A DNA stretch of 26,330 nucleotides, taken from Anaerolineae bacterium. GTDB lineage: Bacteria > Chloroflexota > Anaerolineae > Anaerolineales > Villigracilaceae. Position 1 is the stretch's first letter; each line of letters starts with the position of its first letter. The notes under the pieces are model-generated. The model saw nothing but the letters and a program-made list of their open reading frames with translations, did not search any database and had not been told where the DNA came from. The stretch spans positions 1,951 through 28,280 of the forward strand of contig JAFLCF010000037.1 of the NCBI GenBank assembly GCA_017303735.1. The letters run 5' to 3'. This document shows, piece after piece, positions 1 through 7,573 of the stretch. Both the position numbers and the translations under genes were made by a program.

Positions 1-294
1 CAGCATCATCGCAAAGAGGATCGACAGAACGGAGATCAACAGTGTTTGTCCCAGCCCTTGTGCAATAAAGCCGATCTTTTCGGAAATAAATTCTGTATCG
101 AGCTGAATGGTCTCATAGCGGAAGGCACCTAGTTCAATCACCTGCCCGCTGAACAGAAAGACCAGAATTAAAAAAAGCACCCCCCATGAGATACCGACGT
201 GCATACGAAACGAGCGTTCTTTACGAAGTTGTGCCTGGTATAGAAGTTCCGCCTGCGAGCCGGGCACAATGTCTGGTTTGGCAATGCTAGCCAT
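1..294 (-). CDS. Polar amino-acid ABC transporter permease (partial, N-terminal 98 residues)
   Basis: This reading frame starts with ATG at 294 and runs off the left edge, so only the N-terminal 98 codons are present. The protein begins MASIAKPDIVPGSQAELLYQ and has a charged cytoplasmic stretch. A membrane helix follows (around residues 35-50, GISWGVLFLILVFLF), and near the window edge comes the sequence GLGQTLLISVLSILFAM, which resembles the start of the conserved permease core (G..TL..S) of His/Glu/polar amino-acid permeases. A strong GGAGG ribosome site lies 7-11 bases upstream. The gene follows a periplasmic-type binding protein on the same strand, as expected for a transporter operon. 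Family assignment rests on the short N-terminus plus context; substrate cannot be named. Confidence 0.75.
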   Translation of the reverse strand, partial: MASIAKPDIVPGSQAELLYQAQLRKERSFRMHVGISWGVLFLILVFLFSGQVIELGAFRYETIQLDTEFISEKIGFIAQGLGQTLLISVLSILFAMML

Positions 295-323
295 ATCTTT
301 ACCTCCATGCTTGGAGTTGAAAC

Positions 324-354
324 AAAAAGGGAAGCGGCATGAACCGCTTCCCTT
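324..354 (-). terminator. Hairpin with T-tract between binding protein and permease genes
   Basis: A 9-bp stem (GGGAAGCGG at 329-337 pairing with CCGCTTCCC at 344-352) is followed on the minus strand by TTTTTGTTT. It lies just after the stop of the binding-protein gene and before the permease gene. Such hairpins in ABC operons commonly act as partial terminators or 3' stabilisers that leave the binding protein more abundant than the permease; that role is inferred here. Confidence 0.7.
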
Positions 355-370
355 CGTTACAAACTAATTT

Positions 371-1282
371 TTACTGGTTGGGCGCAGCGGTTAGGTCAAC
401 TTCGAACCACTTGTTGGAGAGGTCGGAGAGGCGTCCGTCGCTGTGCATGGCGGTGAAGAGTTCGTCCACCTTGGCGCGCAGGCTGGTGGTGTCGAGGGTG
501 GAACCCTTATCGAAGGCGGCGGCGAGGTCTTCAGAGAAGACGGCACCGTCCAACTTGGTGACGGGCATGCCTGCGGCGAGATTGGCATCCACAACGGTTT
601 CAGAGGTGACGTAGGCAACGAAGTCGGTGCGTCCTGCGGCAATTGCCTGAGCACATTCCTGATCGGTTTCGAGCGGAACCACGGTTACATCCGCAGGAAC
701 CGCAGCGTAGATGGAGGATTCGGGCAAGCCGAGACCAGCCGTATCGCCATTGAGCCAGGTTTCGTAGGTGGTGGAGGCACCGGCGCAAACTGCCTGACCG
801 GAGAGACCATCCAAAGAAGCGATGCCGGAATCAGCAGCAACTGCCACAACCGCGGGGGTGTAGTAGTAGGGCACGCTGAAGTCGAGCACTTCCTGGCGGG
901 AGGTGGTGACGGTCATGGAGCCAACGCTCACATCCCATTTATCTGCCCAAGAACCGGCTGTGATCGCATCCCATGAAGGAGTGGCGAAACAGGTTTCAAC
1001 GCCGAGTGAGTCGCCGATGGCAATGGCAACGTCCACATCGAAGCCCTGCATTTCGGCAGTGGTGAGGGCATCGCTGGGGCACTTGGTGTCAGATGGGCGG
1101 GCGCCATCGGTGTTCAAGAAGGATTGGGGGGCATAGTTCGGGTCGGTTGAAACGAGGATGTACCCGCGTTCTTCAATCGCTCCGAGCAGGTCTGAAGCGG
1201 TAGAGCCGCTTCCGCCACCACATGCTGTTAAGACGAGAGACAACATAACGAGCAGGCTGGCAAGTGTAAAGATTTTCTTCAT
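371..1282 (-). CDS. Amino-acid ABC transporter substrate-binding lipoprotein
   Basis: This 303-residue protein starts at the ATG at 1282, which has GGAGGAG 4-10 bases upstream; an upstream in-frame extension to 1360 would run through the promoter. The N-terminus is a lipoprotein signal peptide with lipobox LTAC (cysteine near residue 23) and a GGGSGS linker. The body has features of family 3 solute-binding proteins: an early RGYILVSTDPNYAP motif, the GFDVDVA segment, WDAITAGSWADKWDV, and later TTYETWL and a C-terminal DGRLSDLSNKWF. It should capture a polar amino acid outside the membrane and deliver it to the permease encoded next. Two pairs of cysteines in the body could form disulfides. 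The exact ligand cannot be read from the sequence. Confidence 0.88.
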   Translation of the reverse strand: MKKIFTLASLLVMLSLVLTACGGGSGSTASDLLGAIEERGYILVSTDPNYAPQSFLNTDGARPSDTKCPSDALTTAEMQGFDVDVAIAIGDSLGVETCFATPSWDAITAGSWADKWDVSVGSMTVTTSRQEVLDFSVPYYYTPAVVAVAADSGIASLDGLSGQAVCAGASTTYETWLNGDTAGLGLPESSIYAAVPADVTVVPLETDQECAQAIAAGRTDFVAYVTSETVVDANLAAGMPVTKLDGAVFSEDLAAAFDKGSTLDTTSLRAKVDELFTAMHSDGRLSDLSNKWFEVDLTAAPNQ

Positions 1283-1316
1283 TTTCTCCTCCGAGAGAAA
1301 CAAAAGGATTGGCAAC

Positions 1317-1344
1317 TTTATAGCTGCCACGGGTTGATTGTCAA
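1317..1344 (-). promoter_or_regulatory. Sigma70-type promoter for the amino-acid ABC operon
   Basis: On the minus strand TTGACA (1344-1339) is followed by 16 bases and TATAAA (1322-1317), about 35 bases upstream of the start codon. This is close to consensus. Confidence 0.75.
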
Positions 1345-1348
1345 CCCG
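1330..1348. promoter_or_regulatory. Inverted repeat over the -35 box (candidate operator)
   Basis: CGGGTTGA and TCAACCCG form perfect 8-bp arms around a 3-base centre and cover the TTGACA box of the ABC promoter. A repressor bound here would block RNA polymerase. The regulator is unknown. Confidence 0.5.
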
Positions 1349-1389
1349 CAGGTTAAGCATAGACTATTTTTTTCAAATCCGCAAGGAAA

Positions 1390-1418
1390 TTGGGTTATTA
1401 ATTTTTGAATGATACACT
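1390..1418 (+). promoter_or_regulatory. Probable promoter for the SCP2-like gene
   Basis: TTGGGT (1390-1395), a 17-base spacer and TACACT (1413-1418) lie 30 bases before the start codon at 1448. The match to consensus is moderate. Confidence 0.45.
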
Positions 1419-1447
1419 ACAACATCCTAATCCATGGAGGATTAATA

Positions 1448-1858
1448 ATGAGTGCGATATTTCCCAGTGAGGAATGGTTGAAAGAGTTGGAAGCGAAGTT
1501 AAATTTAGACGCGGCTTATGCCGAAGTTGCAAAGACCTGGGAGGGAGATCTCATTTTTATCATCGAACCGGAAGGGAACTTAAAAGAGAAAATTACTTTT
1601 TACCTTGACTTGTATCAAGGGAAATGCCGTGCAACTGTGTATAAACCTGACCCGGCTCTTTACCCTACACCTGCATTTACTTTGACTTCTTCCTACAATA
1701 CCATTACAGATGTGTTGACCGGTAAACTAAATCCCATGACTGCCATGATGACCATGAAGTTGAAGGTGGTTGGCAGTATGGCATATATGATGCGAAATGT
1801 GCCCAGCGTGTTGGATTTCGTCCGCTGTGCGCAGGAAGTGACGAAAGAACTCTTCTAA
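1448..1858 (+). CDS. SCP2 sterol-binding-domain-like protein
   Basis: The ATG at 1448 is chosen because GGAGG lies at 1436-1440; an upstream ATG at 1409 lies inside the promoter. The 136-residue protein has no signal peptide. Its pattern of an N-terminal helix (EEWLKELEAKLN), a beta-rich middle (GDLIFIIEPEG, KITFYLDLYQGKC) and a C-terminal segment with TDVLTGKLNPMTAMMTMKLKVVGSMA is typical of SCP2-fold lipid-binding proteins, in which the segment around a G-x-x-P-x-x-A/M-x-M motif is conserved. Such proteins bind hydrophobic ligands in a tunnel; the natural ligand in bacteria is usually unknown. It is a single-gene unit, convergent with the GNAT gene and separated from it by one base, with no terminator visible. 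Confidence 0.75.
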   Translation: MSAIFPSEEWLKELEAKLNLDAAYAEVAKTWEGDLIFIIEPEGNLKEKITFYLDLYQGKCRATVYKPDPALYPTPAFTLTSSYNTITDVLTGKLNPMTAMMTMKLKVVGSMAYMMRNVPSVLDFVRCAQEVTKELF

Positions 1859-1859
1859 T

Positions 1860-2309
1860 TTATAAGAGCTTCTCAAAGCACACGCTTTTTTCAACCCCAG
1901 CATATTGACCGTAATTGGGAATTACGGTGTAGCCATTCTTTTGGTATAGATGAACGGCGTCTGACATGTGTTTGCCAGTTTCGAGAATACACTTGGTATA
2001 CCCTAGCTCTTTTGCCCAAGCTTCGAGCTGACCTAATACTTGGCTGGCAACCCCTTTGCCTCTGGCATCTGGTTGGGTGAACATGCGCTTTACTTCCATG
2101 CTACCGGGCTCATATTCTTTAATGGCACCGCAGGCAACGGCGACTCCGTTTTCGTGTGCCAGAATCACATGTTGGATCATAGCGATCTTGTTGTATTGGG
2201 CGAAAAAAGAATTTTGTTCGCCATTCTTTATGGCAAGGTCGGCATCTAGCAAGTGGACAAGGGTGACAAAGTCAGGATGTTCAGAATTGGTTCGGGTAAA
2301 GATAAGCAT
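1860..2309 (-). CDS. GNAT family N-acetyltransferase
   Basis: This 149-residue protein spans one GNAT domain. Motif A is visible as RMFTQPDARGKGVASQVLGQ, with the acetyl-CoA pyrophosphate loop RGKGVA at residues 83-88, followed by LEAWAKELGYTKCILETG and the late motif B segment LYQKNGYTVI. Such enzymes transfer an acetyl group from acetyl-CoA to an amine, often on a small molecule or protein; the acceptor cannot be predicted. It is the last gene of a minus-strand run, starting 4 bases after the stop of the histidine phosphatase gene, so it is probably co-transcribed. No strong ribosome site precedes it, which suggests translational coupling. Confidence 0.88.
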   Translation of the reverse strand: MLIFTRTNSEHPDFVTLVHLLDADLAIKNGEQNSFFAQYNKIAMIQHVILAHENGVAVACGAIKEYEPGSMEVKRMFTQPDARGKGVASQVLGQLEAWAKELGYTKCILETGKHMSDAVHLYQKNGYTVIPNYGQYAGVEKSVCFEKLL

Positions 2310-2313
2310 AAAT

Positions 2314-2928
2314 TTATAAACCTGTATTGAACTCGCGAAGGATCCAAGTATGTTCTGTTGGGCGGTAGATCAAGCGTACATATCCAGTATCGCCAAACCC
2401 AAATACTATACCATGTTGATTGATAAATGGTTGTACGCCCACAACAGTTCTCATGGCTGCATTCAGAATGCCGCCGTGAGCAACAACCAAATAATGACCA
2501 GCGCCGCGCCGAACGATCTTTTCCACGGCTCTGGCTCCCCGACAATAGATCTCCCAATCGCTTTCACCTGTTTCGCAAAAGGGTTCATATGGATTGCGAA
2601 AAGCTGGTTTGGGGTATCGCTCTGCGGCAAGAGCCCGGTGCATGCCTGCCAAAGGACCGTTATCAAACTCCATCCAATCAGCATCTGTTTCAACTGCAAC
2701 TTGTAGAGATTCACCAATAATCGTTGCGGTTTCATGCGCACGTTGTAATGTGCTGGCTACGATCTTATCGAAGTGAAATTTGCGTGAGAGAAATTCTTGA
2801 GCACGAGCTTGAACCTGTGTGCGCCCAACCTCAGTGAGTGGAGAGTCGTATCTACCCTCGTGGACCTCTTCATCATCCGCTCGAGAACGTCCGTGCCGCA
2901 AAAAGGTGAGATGGATTTCTTCGGTCAT
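2314..2928 (-). CDS. Histidine phosphatase family protein (phosphoglycerate mutase-like)
   Basis: The 204-residue protein begins with the catalytic RHG motif (residues 11-13, in LTFLRHGRSRADD). It has the usual following elements: DSPLTEVGRTQVQA, ASTLQRAHETA with the second active-site arginine, and the second catalytic histidine in VVAHGGIL (H151). H12 would be the phosphorylated residue and H151 the partner. Members dephosphorylate small phosphoesters or act as mutases; substrate not predictable. Its ATG overlaps the stop of the GIY-YIG gene by 4 bases (2925-2928), indicating translational coupling. Confidence 0.9.
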   Translation of the reverse strand: MTEEIHLTFLRHGRSRADDEEVHEGRYDSPLTEVGRTQVQARAQEFLSRKFHFDKIVASTLQRAHETATIIGESLQVAVETDADWMEFDNGPLAGMHRALAAERYPKPAFRNPYEPFCETGESDWEIYCRGARAVEKIVRRGAGHYLVVAHGGILNAAMRTVVGVQPFINQHGIVFGFGDTGYVRLIYRPTEHTWILREFNTGL

Positions 2929-3431
2929 TTTTCGTTTTCTTTCAAACTCTCTAATAAAGACCTTGTATCATCCGCTTTCACGGCGCGCTCTGCTTCATGA
3001 ATTAACTTGTTTAAGCCCTGTCTGCGTCTGAACGGAGCATTGGGTGGCAAGTATGAAGCCGGTAAAGATGTTGGTTGATCGTTCAGTGAGATGTTGAAGC
3101 AGGGTGACCAGTGTTGAATAAGCTGTCTTTCAGCAGCATTTAAGTCGTTTCCGATCGTATCAAATTGCCCGGAACGTGAACTCATCATCTCGATGGTGAA
3201 ACTCATCGAGGTGGGCCAATTACACCAGATGAAACGCCCGACAATAGAGTGCCCTTTGAATCCGCTCAGTAAATGTTCCCACACACGCGCAAAAGCAAGC
3301 TGTGACTGACCGACATAAAATGCAACATGCTCATCTCGGAATAGATATAGATCCAGTCCTTTCCAAGATGGGGGACATTCATTAACGAGCAGGAAGCGTT
3401 TAAGCGGTATTGAAACTTGTTCGTTGTTCAT
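2925..3431 (-). CDS. GIY-YIG nuclease-like domain protein
   Basis: This 168-residue protein carries a recognisable but diverged GIY-YIG fold. LYLF at residues 28-31 takes the place of GIY, and FYVG at 38-41 the place of YIG. Downstream are R49 and H53 in ARVWEHL, a later acidic residue E101 in NAAERQLIQHW, and N113 in CFN. These positions correspond to the conserved Arg, Glu and Asn of GIY-YIG enzymes. The catalytic tyrosine of the first motif appears to be kept (Y29). It is a stand-alone domain with a charged C-terminal tail and no second DNA-binding domain. It starts 14 bases after the stop of the TPR/S24 gene and overlaps the phosphatase gene by 4 bases. Whether it cuts DNA, and which DNA, is unknown. 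Confidence 0.65.
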   Translation of the reverse strand: MNNEQVSIPLKRFLLVNECPPSWKGLDLYLFRDEHVAFYVGQSQLAFARVWEHLLSGFKGHSIVGRFIWCNWPTSMSFTIEMMSSRSGQFDTIGNDLNAAERQLIQHWSPCFNISLNDQPTSLPASYLPPNAPFRRRQGLNKLIHEAERAVKADDTRSLLESLKENEK

Positions 3432-3445
3432 GGGCTGCTCAAGAT

Positions 3446-4561
3446 TTAATGCCCATTCTTTTTCTTGAAGACCGCTTCTACAATGCCGCTGATACGGACC
3501 TCATCCAAGGAATAGGCGCGGTCGAAATTCGGGTCGTTCTGGATGTTCGGGTCAAGGCTCTCGGGACGCAGGGTGATACGCCCGCCTGTGAATCCCAGCC
3601 GTTTGACCGTGCCGAGCGGATCGGGTTCGTTGAGAGTGGCGATCACAATATCGTTATCTCTGGCATGGCTCTGAAGCCGCACAAGGATGTAATCCCCATT
3701 TCTAATCGGGGTCGGTTTGGCATTGTTCATGCTGTTGCCGGTTACTCGCACCGTGTGGTACCTCTCCGCAGGATTGATGACGATCTCGTTCCAGCGTTGG
3801 GCATTGCCGCGCAAGCTGTGAATGGAATACGCTTCATCCTCGATGAAGACTTCGGTTACTCCAAGAGGCGTATTCTCAGGATCATGTCCAACCGCTCCGA
3901 ATCCGCCCGCAGGGACAGAGTCGCTGACAGGGATGAAGAGCCACTTCAAAATGTCCAGCGAAGAGGCGGAAGAGGAAGAAGCTGAAGGGACATTGGAGTC
4001 TCCAGTTGGGTCATCCTCGTATTCTGGTAAGGCATCATTTTCAATAGCAACTTCCAGATAGGTTTCAAGTTTCGGCAGGATCTGGGTATACCAGCCCATG
4101 CGATTTGCATCGATATGCAGGCTGGCTTCTCGTGCTTTGAAGATCTGGATCGCCTCACGCCAACTGGAAATGGCTTTTACCCGTTGATGCGAAGCCCACT
4201 GAATGCAACCAAACATCCATAATGAAACGCCATGTTGATGCGGGTAGGAGCGAAATTTTGCCTCGGCGGCATTGCAAAGACGCCCAGCTTCTTTCAAGTT
4301 TTCCAACTCGCCTGCCATTTTTGCGCAGTTCAAAAAGATCTCACCCTGTTCTTGAATGCTTGCCTGGGTGGTCAGTTCTTCGAGCTGCCCAATGATCTCC
4401 CAGACATCGTTTGGGTGGTTTTGTTCTCTTGCGCGTGCCATCAGGTCGAGCATTTGTAGGTGTGGGCGTTGTAGCGAGCCGGTGGTTTTGTCCACCTTAA
4501 GCCAGGCGAGTGTGTGGGCGAGCCAGGTTTTGAGGTTGTTGATGTCGGTTGAATTTCCCAT
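3446..4561 (-). CDS. TPR-like helical repeat / S24 (LexA-like) peptidase fusion protein
   Basis: The 371-residue protein has two parts. Residues about 1-175 are all helical, with TPR-like character (for example residues 72-105, a helix pair with NCAKMAGELENLKEAGRLCNA). A low-complexity Ser/Asp linker follows (about 180-203). Residues 210-365 match an S24 peptidase domain: PVSDSVPAGG has an Ala-Gly (218-219) like the LexA/UmuD self-cleavage site, GNSM gives the nucleophile S277, and VKRL gives the general base K320. The Ser-Lys gap is 43 residues against 37 in LexA, and the Ala-Gly to Ser distance is also longer than in LexA, so self-cleavage is uncertain. No helix-turn-helix is present where LexA has one. 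It is fourth in the operon, 58 bases after the second SPFH gene, with AAAGGAAA near the start. Confidence 0.8.
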   Translation of the reverse strand: MGNSTDINNLKTWLAHTLAWLKVDKTTGSLQRPHLQMLDLMARAREQNHPNDVWEIIGQLEELTTQASIQEQGEIFLNCAKMAGELENLKEAGRLCNAAEAKFRSYPHQHGVSLWMFGCIQWASHQRVKAISSWREAIQIFKAREASLHIDANRMGWYTQILPKLETYLEVAIENDALPEYEDDPTGDSNVPSASSSSASSLDILKWLFIPVSDSVPAGGFGAVGHDPENTPLGVTEVFIEDEAYSIHSLRGNAQRWNEIVINPAERYHTVRVTGNSMNNAKPTPIRNGDYILVRLQSHARDNDIVIATLNEPDPLGTVKRLGFTGGRITLRPESLDPNIQNDPNFDRAYSLDEVRISGIVEAVFKKKNGH

Positions 4562-4619
4562 ACAGGTTTCCTTTTTCTGCGGCTAAAGTGATCGAAATGT
4601 CTCTTGTAAACTTTTTTGG

Positions 4620-5852
4620 TCACTCGTTGTTTTTCTGCGAGGCGGCGCCTGTTGGCGGGTTATAGCCAAATGCCTTGATCACCTGCGCCGTGCGCAAGAG
4701 GATCAGATTTTGCAGAGTGTGCATTTTGTCTCTGCCGAGTTTGATGCCTTCGAGAGCGTGAATGATGCTCATCAGTAGTTCCGCTTCGGCTTCGGCACGC
4801 CCTAATTCTTCATATGCCATTCTGCGAGCTTCGCCATGGGCGTTGTTGATCGCGATCTCGCTTTGGATATCTGCACTCCAATTTGTTACGAATTGATTCT
4901 CGATATCCTTCTCTTCGGTGCGGAATTCGCCCGGGTCCCACCAGGTGAGCATTGCTCCATTGCTTTGTAATGCTGCTTTGAAATCATCGCTATACCCTTT
5001 CTTGCGAATTTCCTCACGTACATATTTATTCTCCGGGTCACGTGGGGCGATGATTTGATCCAATTTATGTTCATTGATGAACTCGCAGATAATTCCCTTA
5101 ACCTTCCCAGAAATGGTCTTCTCCCATTCGGTTTGTTCCGGCTTTTTGTCTGCATTGAGCCCTACGCCGCGTTTGTAGGCGTAATCAAGAATGGCAATTT
5201 TCGCATAGGGGAATGGTTTTCGAGTCAGGTTTGGCTGGTCGTGTTTGTGAGACTCCTCGCGGTTATCGAAGATGCGATAGTTAAACTTGGCATTATCGAC
5301 CAGTACTTTGATGCCGTCACGAGTGTATGCAGAAATTTGAGGCAGGGTTGCCTCCTGTTCATGCAGGTTTACGATCGCTCCGATCCGCTCATAGCGCGAC
5401 ATGAAGTGTTTTTTTCCATGCCCATAGGTTTTGCCCGGTGTCGTCAGCGATTCGGTCAATACAGCCCAGCCTGGGTCTACTTCCAAATAAGCAGGACCTC
5501 CGAATACATCAACCATGTGCTCATAAATGGAGCGTTCTTTTCGGGCATTGATCTGCTCTTTTGGCGGGCGCAAGCCGAAGAACGCTGCCATTACATAACG
5601 GGCTGGTAATTTATCGAAATCTTCGTTGAAGATATCTTGGACGTAATGTACCGCAGCGGAAAGCGCACTCAGCAGGCAAAAGAAATAAAGAAGGATTAAC
5701 CATCCCAGCTGGAATGATGTACCGAACATAAACGATTGATAGCATAGATAACAGAAAGCCACTATTGGCAGGATGACCAGCAGAAAGAAACGCAACCATC
5801 CAATGCGTTTGTCGCCCAGGAAAAAATTATGAATGGGGTTGGAGATATTCAT
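4620..5852 (-). CDS. SPFH/prohibitin-like membrane protein, second paralogue
   Basis: The 410-residue protein has two N-terminal membrane helices (about residues 20-40 and 48-69) and then a cytoplasmic body. The segment from GPAYLEVDPGWAVL (about 119) to about 260 fits an SPFH/band-7 domain. It includes TRDGIKV (177-183), which matches TRDGIRV in the neighbouring paralogue, the same region where stomatin-family proteins carry a conserved T-x-D-x-V. The C-terminal part (about 320-390) is helical and rich in Ala/Glu, as in SPFH proteins that oligomerise through coiled coils. It starts 2 bases after the stop of the first SPFH gene, with GGAG inside that gene's end, so the two are translated together. 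Assignment is from pattern and context; the domain is diverged. Confidence 0.7.
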   Translation of the reverse strand: MNISNPIHNFFLGDKRIGWLRFFLLVILPIVAFCYLCYQSFMFGTSFQLGWLILLYFFCLLSALSAAVHYVQDIFNEDFDKLPARYVMAAFFGLRPPKEQINARKERSIYEHMVDVFGGPAYLEVDPGWAVLTESLTTPGKTYGHGKKHFMSRYERIGAIVNLHEQEATLPQISAYTRDGIKVLVDNAKFNYRIFDNREESHKHDQPNLTRKPFPYAKIAILDYAYKRGVGLNADKKPEQTEWEKTISGKVKGIICEFINEHKLDQIIAPRDPENKYVREEIRKKGYSDDFKAALQSNGAMLTWWDPGEFRTEEKDIENQFVTNWSADIQSEIAINNAHGEARRMAYEELGRAEAEAELLMSIIHALEGIKLGRDKMHTLQNLILLRTAQVIKAFGYNPPTGAASQKNNE

Positions 5853-5854
5853 GC

Positions 5855-7573
5855 CTACTCCTCTTCCTCTGGCGGGATGAATGTCCGTTCGTTTCCAATA
5901 CCATCTTCTTCACGCTGGCTTTGCAGAAGCAATTGACCGATGGTGTTCATCATGTTCAATGTGTTTTCTGGAAGTAATTTGCGAGTTTCAGGGTTTGCCG
6001 CCGCGGCTTCCAGTTCCTGAAAGACCAACATCGCCAATGCCTCGCGTGGATATTCCTGTTTTTCCAGCAGTCTCGCAAGGTGATAGTTCATGTTTTGTTG
6101 GGTGCGAATGCGTGCATGGTTGATGATGCGTGTGGCTTCCAATTTGGAATCAGCTACCTTTAGGCTTTCTTCTTTTTTCTTTGCAGAAAGCCAGGATTCA
6201 CGCAGGTTTTTCATCACTCGTTTGTCTTCTGGTTCAAGTTCGCCAAATGATACGTTAATCACCTTGATCCCTCGCCCTCTTAAGACGGCAGGTCCTTTGA
6301 AGGTCTGGGGTGGGAAGAAAACCAACTGGTCTTCTGGGTAGGTCACTCCAACTTGAGGCGGTAATCCATTGATCTGCCTCACCAGTTGAAATGCCAACAC
6401 ACCAGTATTTCGTACTGCCGCCAGATATCGGCGTTTGAGCTCCTTCATTGGTGTGGGTGGAGAATCTTTTTCCTTGCTCGGTTCTTCATATAAGCTCAGA
6501 TACGGATATTCAGAGAGCAGGATTCGAAAATGTTCTGCGGCTACATCTGCGGGCCAATCAGACCATTTTTTGACACCGGTTGTATCGGGGTCGTTCCGGT
6601 TGGCAATGGAATATACAGCTTGCTGTACCCGCTTTTCATCGAAGGTAAAAGGATCTTTCTTTGATGGGAGATCGGAGTTGAATGAGGTATGCCGGATCGT
6701 TGCGCTCGCAAATGCCTTTACCTGCGCTTCATCCTCCGGACTGAGATCTTGAAACAATTTACTGATTCTTTTCGTGTGCGCTGGAGCTGTTTTATCCCAT
6801 TCAATTACAAATACCTGATCCATATTTTCGCCGCCGAGGTACACATCCAGAACGTCGGGCAGTTGACCTACTGTAAATACCGCAGTCACAGATGTGGATA
6901 CCCTGATCCCATCACGGGTATCGGCAATTACCTTGCGCGTCCGCACCTGCGTACGCAGGTCAACCGCGCCTGTGATGGTTTCATGCTTATCTGTAAACAC
7001 CAATCCGGGTCCTACCGTCCGTACTTTTGCCGCATACGCCGCCCCAGATTGCACAAGCGAAAAGCGCACTTTCGGAGGGATGTTCGTCTCTGAGTCAGAG
7101 AGGTCTTCATCCTCGCTGTGATGTAGTTTATCCAACGTCATCGCGCTGCGCAGGTCAAGGAACGCCACACCGGGGTGTTTCTTTCTAAATTCAGCACGTT
7201 CGCCCTGCACCTCGCCATTGCGGACAAATACTGCCGGTCCATGCAGACGCCCCCAACTGATTCCATGCAGGAACATGCGCCAGAAGCCCGGTAAACTTTG
7301 TTCCCAATGGGTGATCGGTAGCACAAAGTGGGTCAGCCAAAACATGAACACGACATAAATAGCGATCAAAAGCATCAACCCGGTTGTCACTTTTAACATC
7401 GCGGCAGAAGTTTCTGGCGTTGGTGGGAGAAATTTAATGAACAGATTCCAATAGCCTTTTATTGCCAGTGTGAAATCAACCCAAAAGGCAATTAAAAAAG
7501 ATGCCGCAATAAATAACCGGATCAGGCGCAATGAGCCAATAAACCCTCGGAAGCGGGAGAAAATAGACCTCAT
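5855..7573 (-). CDS. SPFH/prohibitin-like membrane protein, first paralogue
   Basis: The start is placed at the ATG at 7573, giving 572 residues. It overlaps the stop of the KAP gene as ATGA, and the protein then begins directly with a basic segment and a membrane helix (about 14-34), followed by a second (about 62-84). After a segment with HGPAVFVRNGEV (111-122) comes an SPFH-like domain that includes GPGLVFTDKHETI, RTRKVIADTRDGIRV (219-225) and TAVFTV. Much of the remainder is helical and charged, ending in an acidic tail (PPEEEE). The family builds large membrane rings or cages that organise membrane proteins and proteases (HflK/HflC, flotillin, prohibitin). The paralogue next door suggests a two-subunit complex. 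Confidence 0.72.
   Translation of the reverse strand: MRSIFSRFRGFIGSLRLIRLFIAASFLIAFWVDFTLAIKGYWNLFIKFLPPTPETSAAMLKVTTGLMLLIAIYVVFMFWLTHFVLPITHWEQSLPGFWRMFLHGISWGRLHGPAVFVRNGEVQGERAEFRKKHPGVAFLDLRSAMTLDKLHHSEDEDLSDSETNIPPKVRFSLVQSGAAYAAKVRTVGPGLVFTDKHETITGAVDLRTQVRTRKVIADTRDGIRVSTSVTAVFTVGQLPDVLDVYLGGENMDQVFVIEWDKTAPAHTKRISKLFQDLSPEDEAQVKAFASATIRHTSFNSDLPSKKDPFTFDEKRVQQAVYSIANRNDPDTTGVKKWSDWPADVAAEHFRILLSEYPYLSLYEEPSKEKDSPPTPMKELKRRYLAAVRNTGVLAFQLVRQINGLPPQVGVTYPEDQLVFFPPQTFKGPAVLRGRGIKVINVSFGELEPEDKRVMKNLRESWLSAKKKEESLKVADSKLEATRIINHARIRTQQNMNYHLARLLEKQEYPREALAMLVFQELEAAAANPETRKLLPENTLNMMNTIGQLLLQSQREEDGIGNERTFIPPEEEE

Noticed and set aside
3410..3985. Plus-strand open frame (191 codons) opposite the S24 domain
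   Set aside because: Shadow frame of the TPR/S24 gene; the minus strand has the peptidase motifs and operon spacing.
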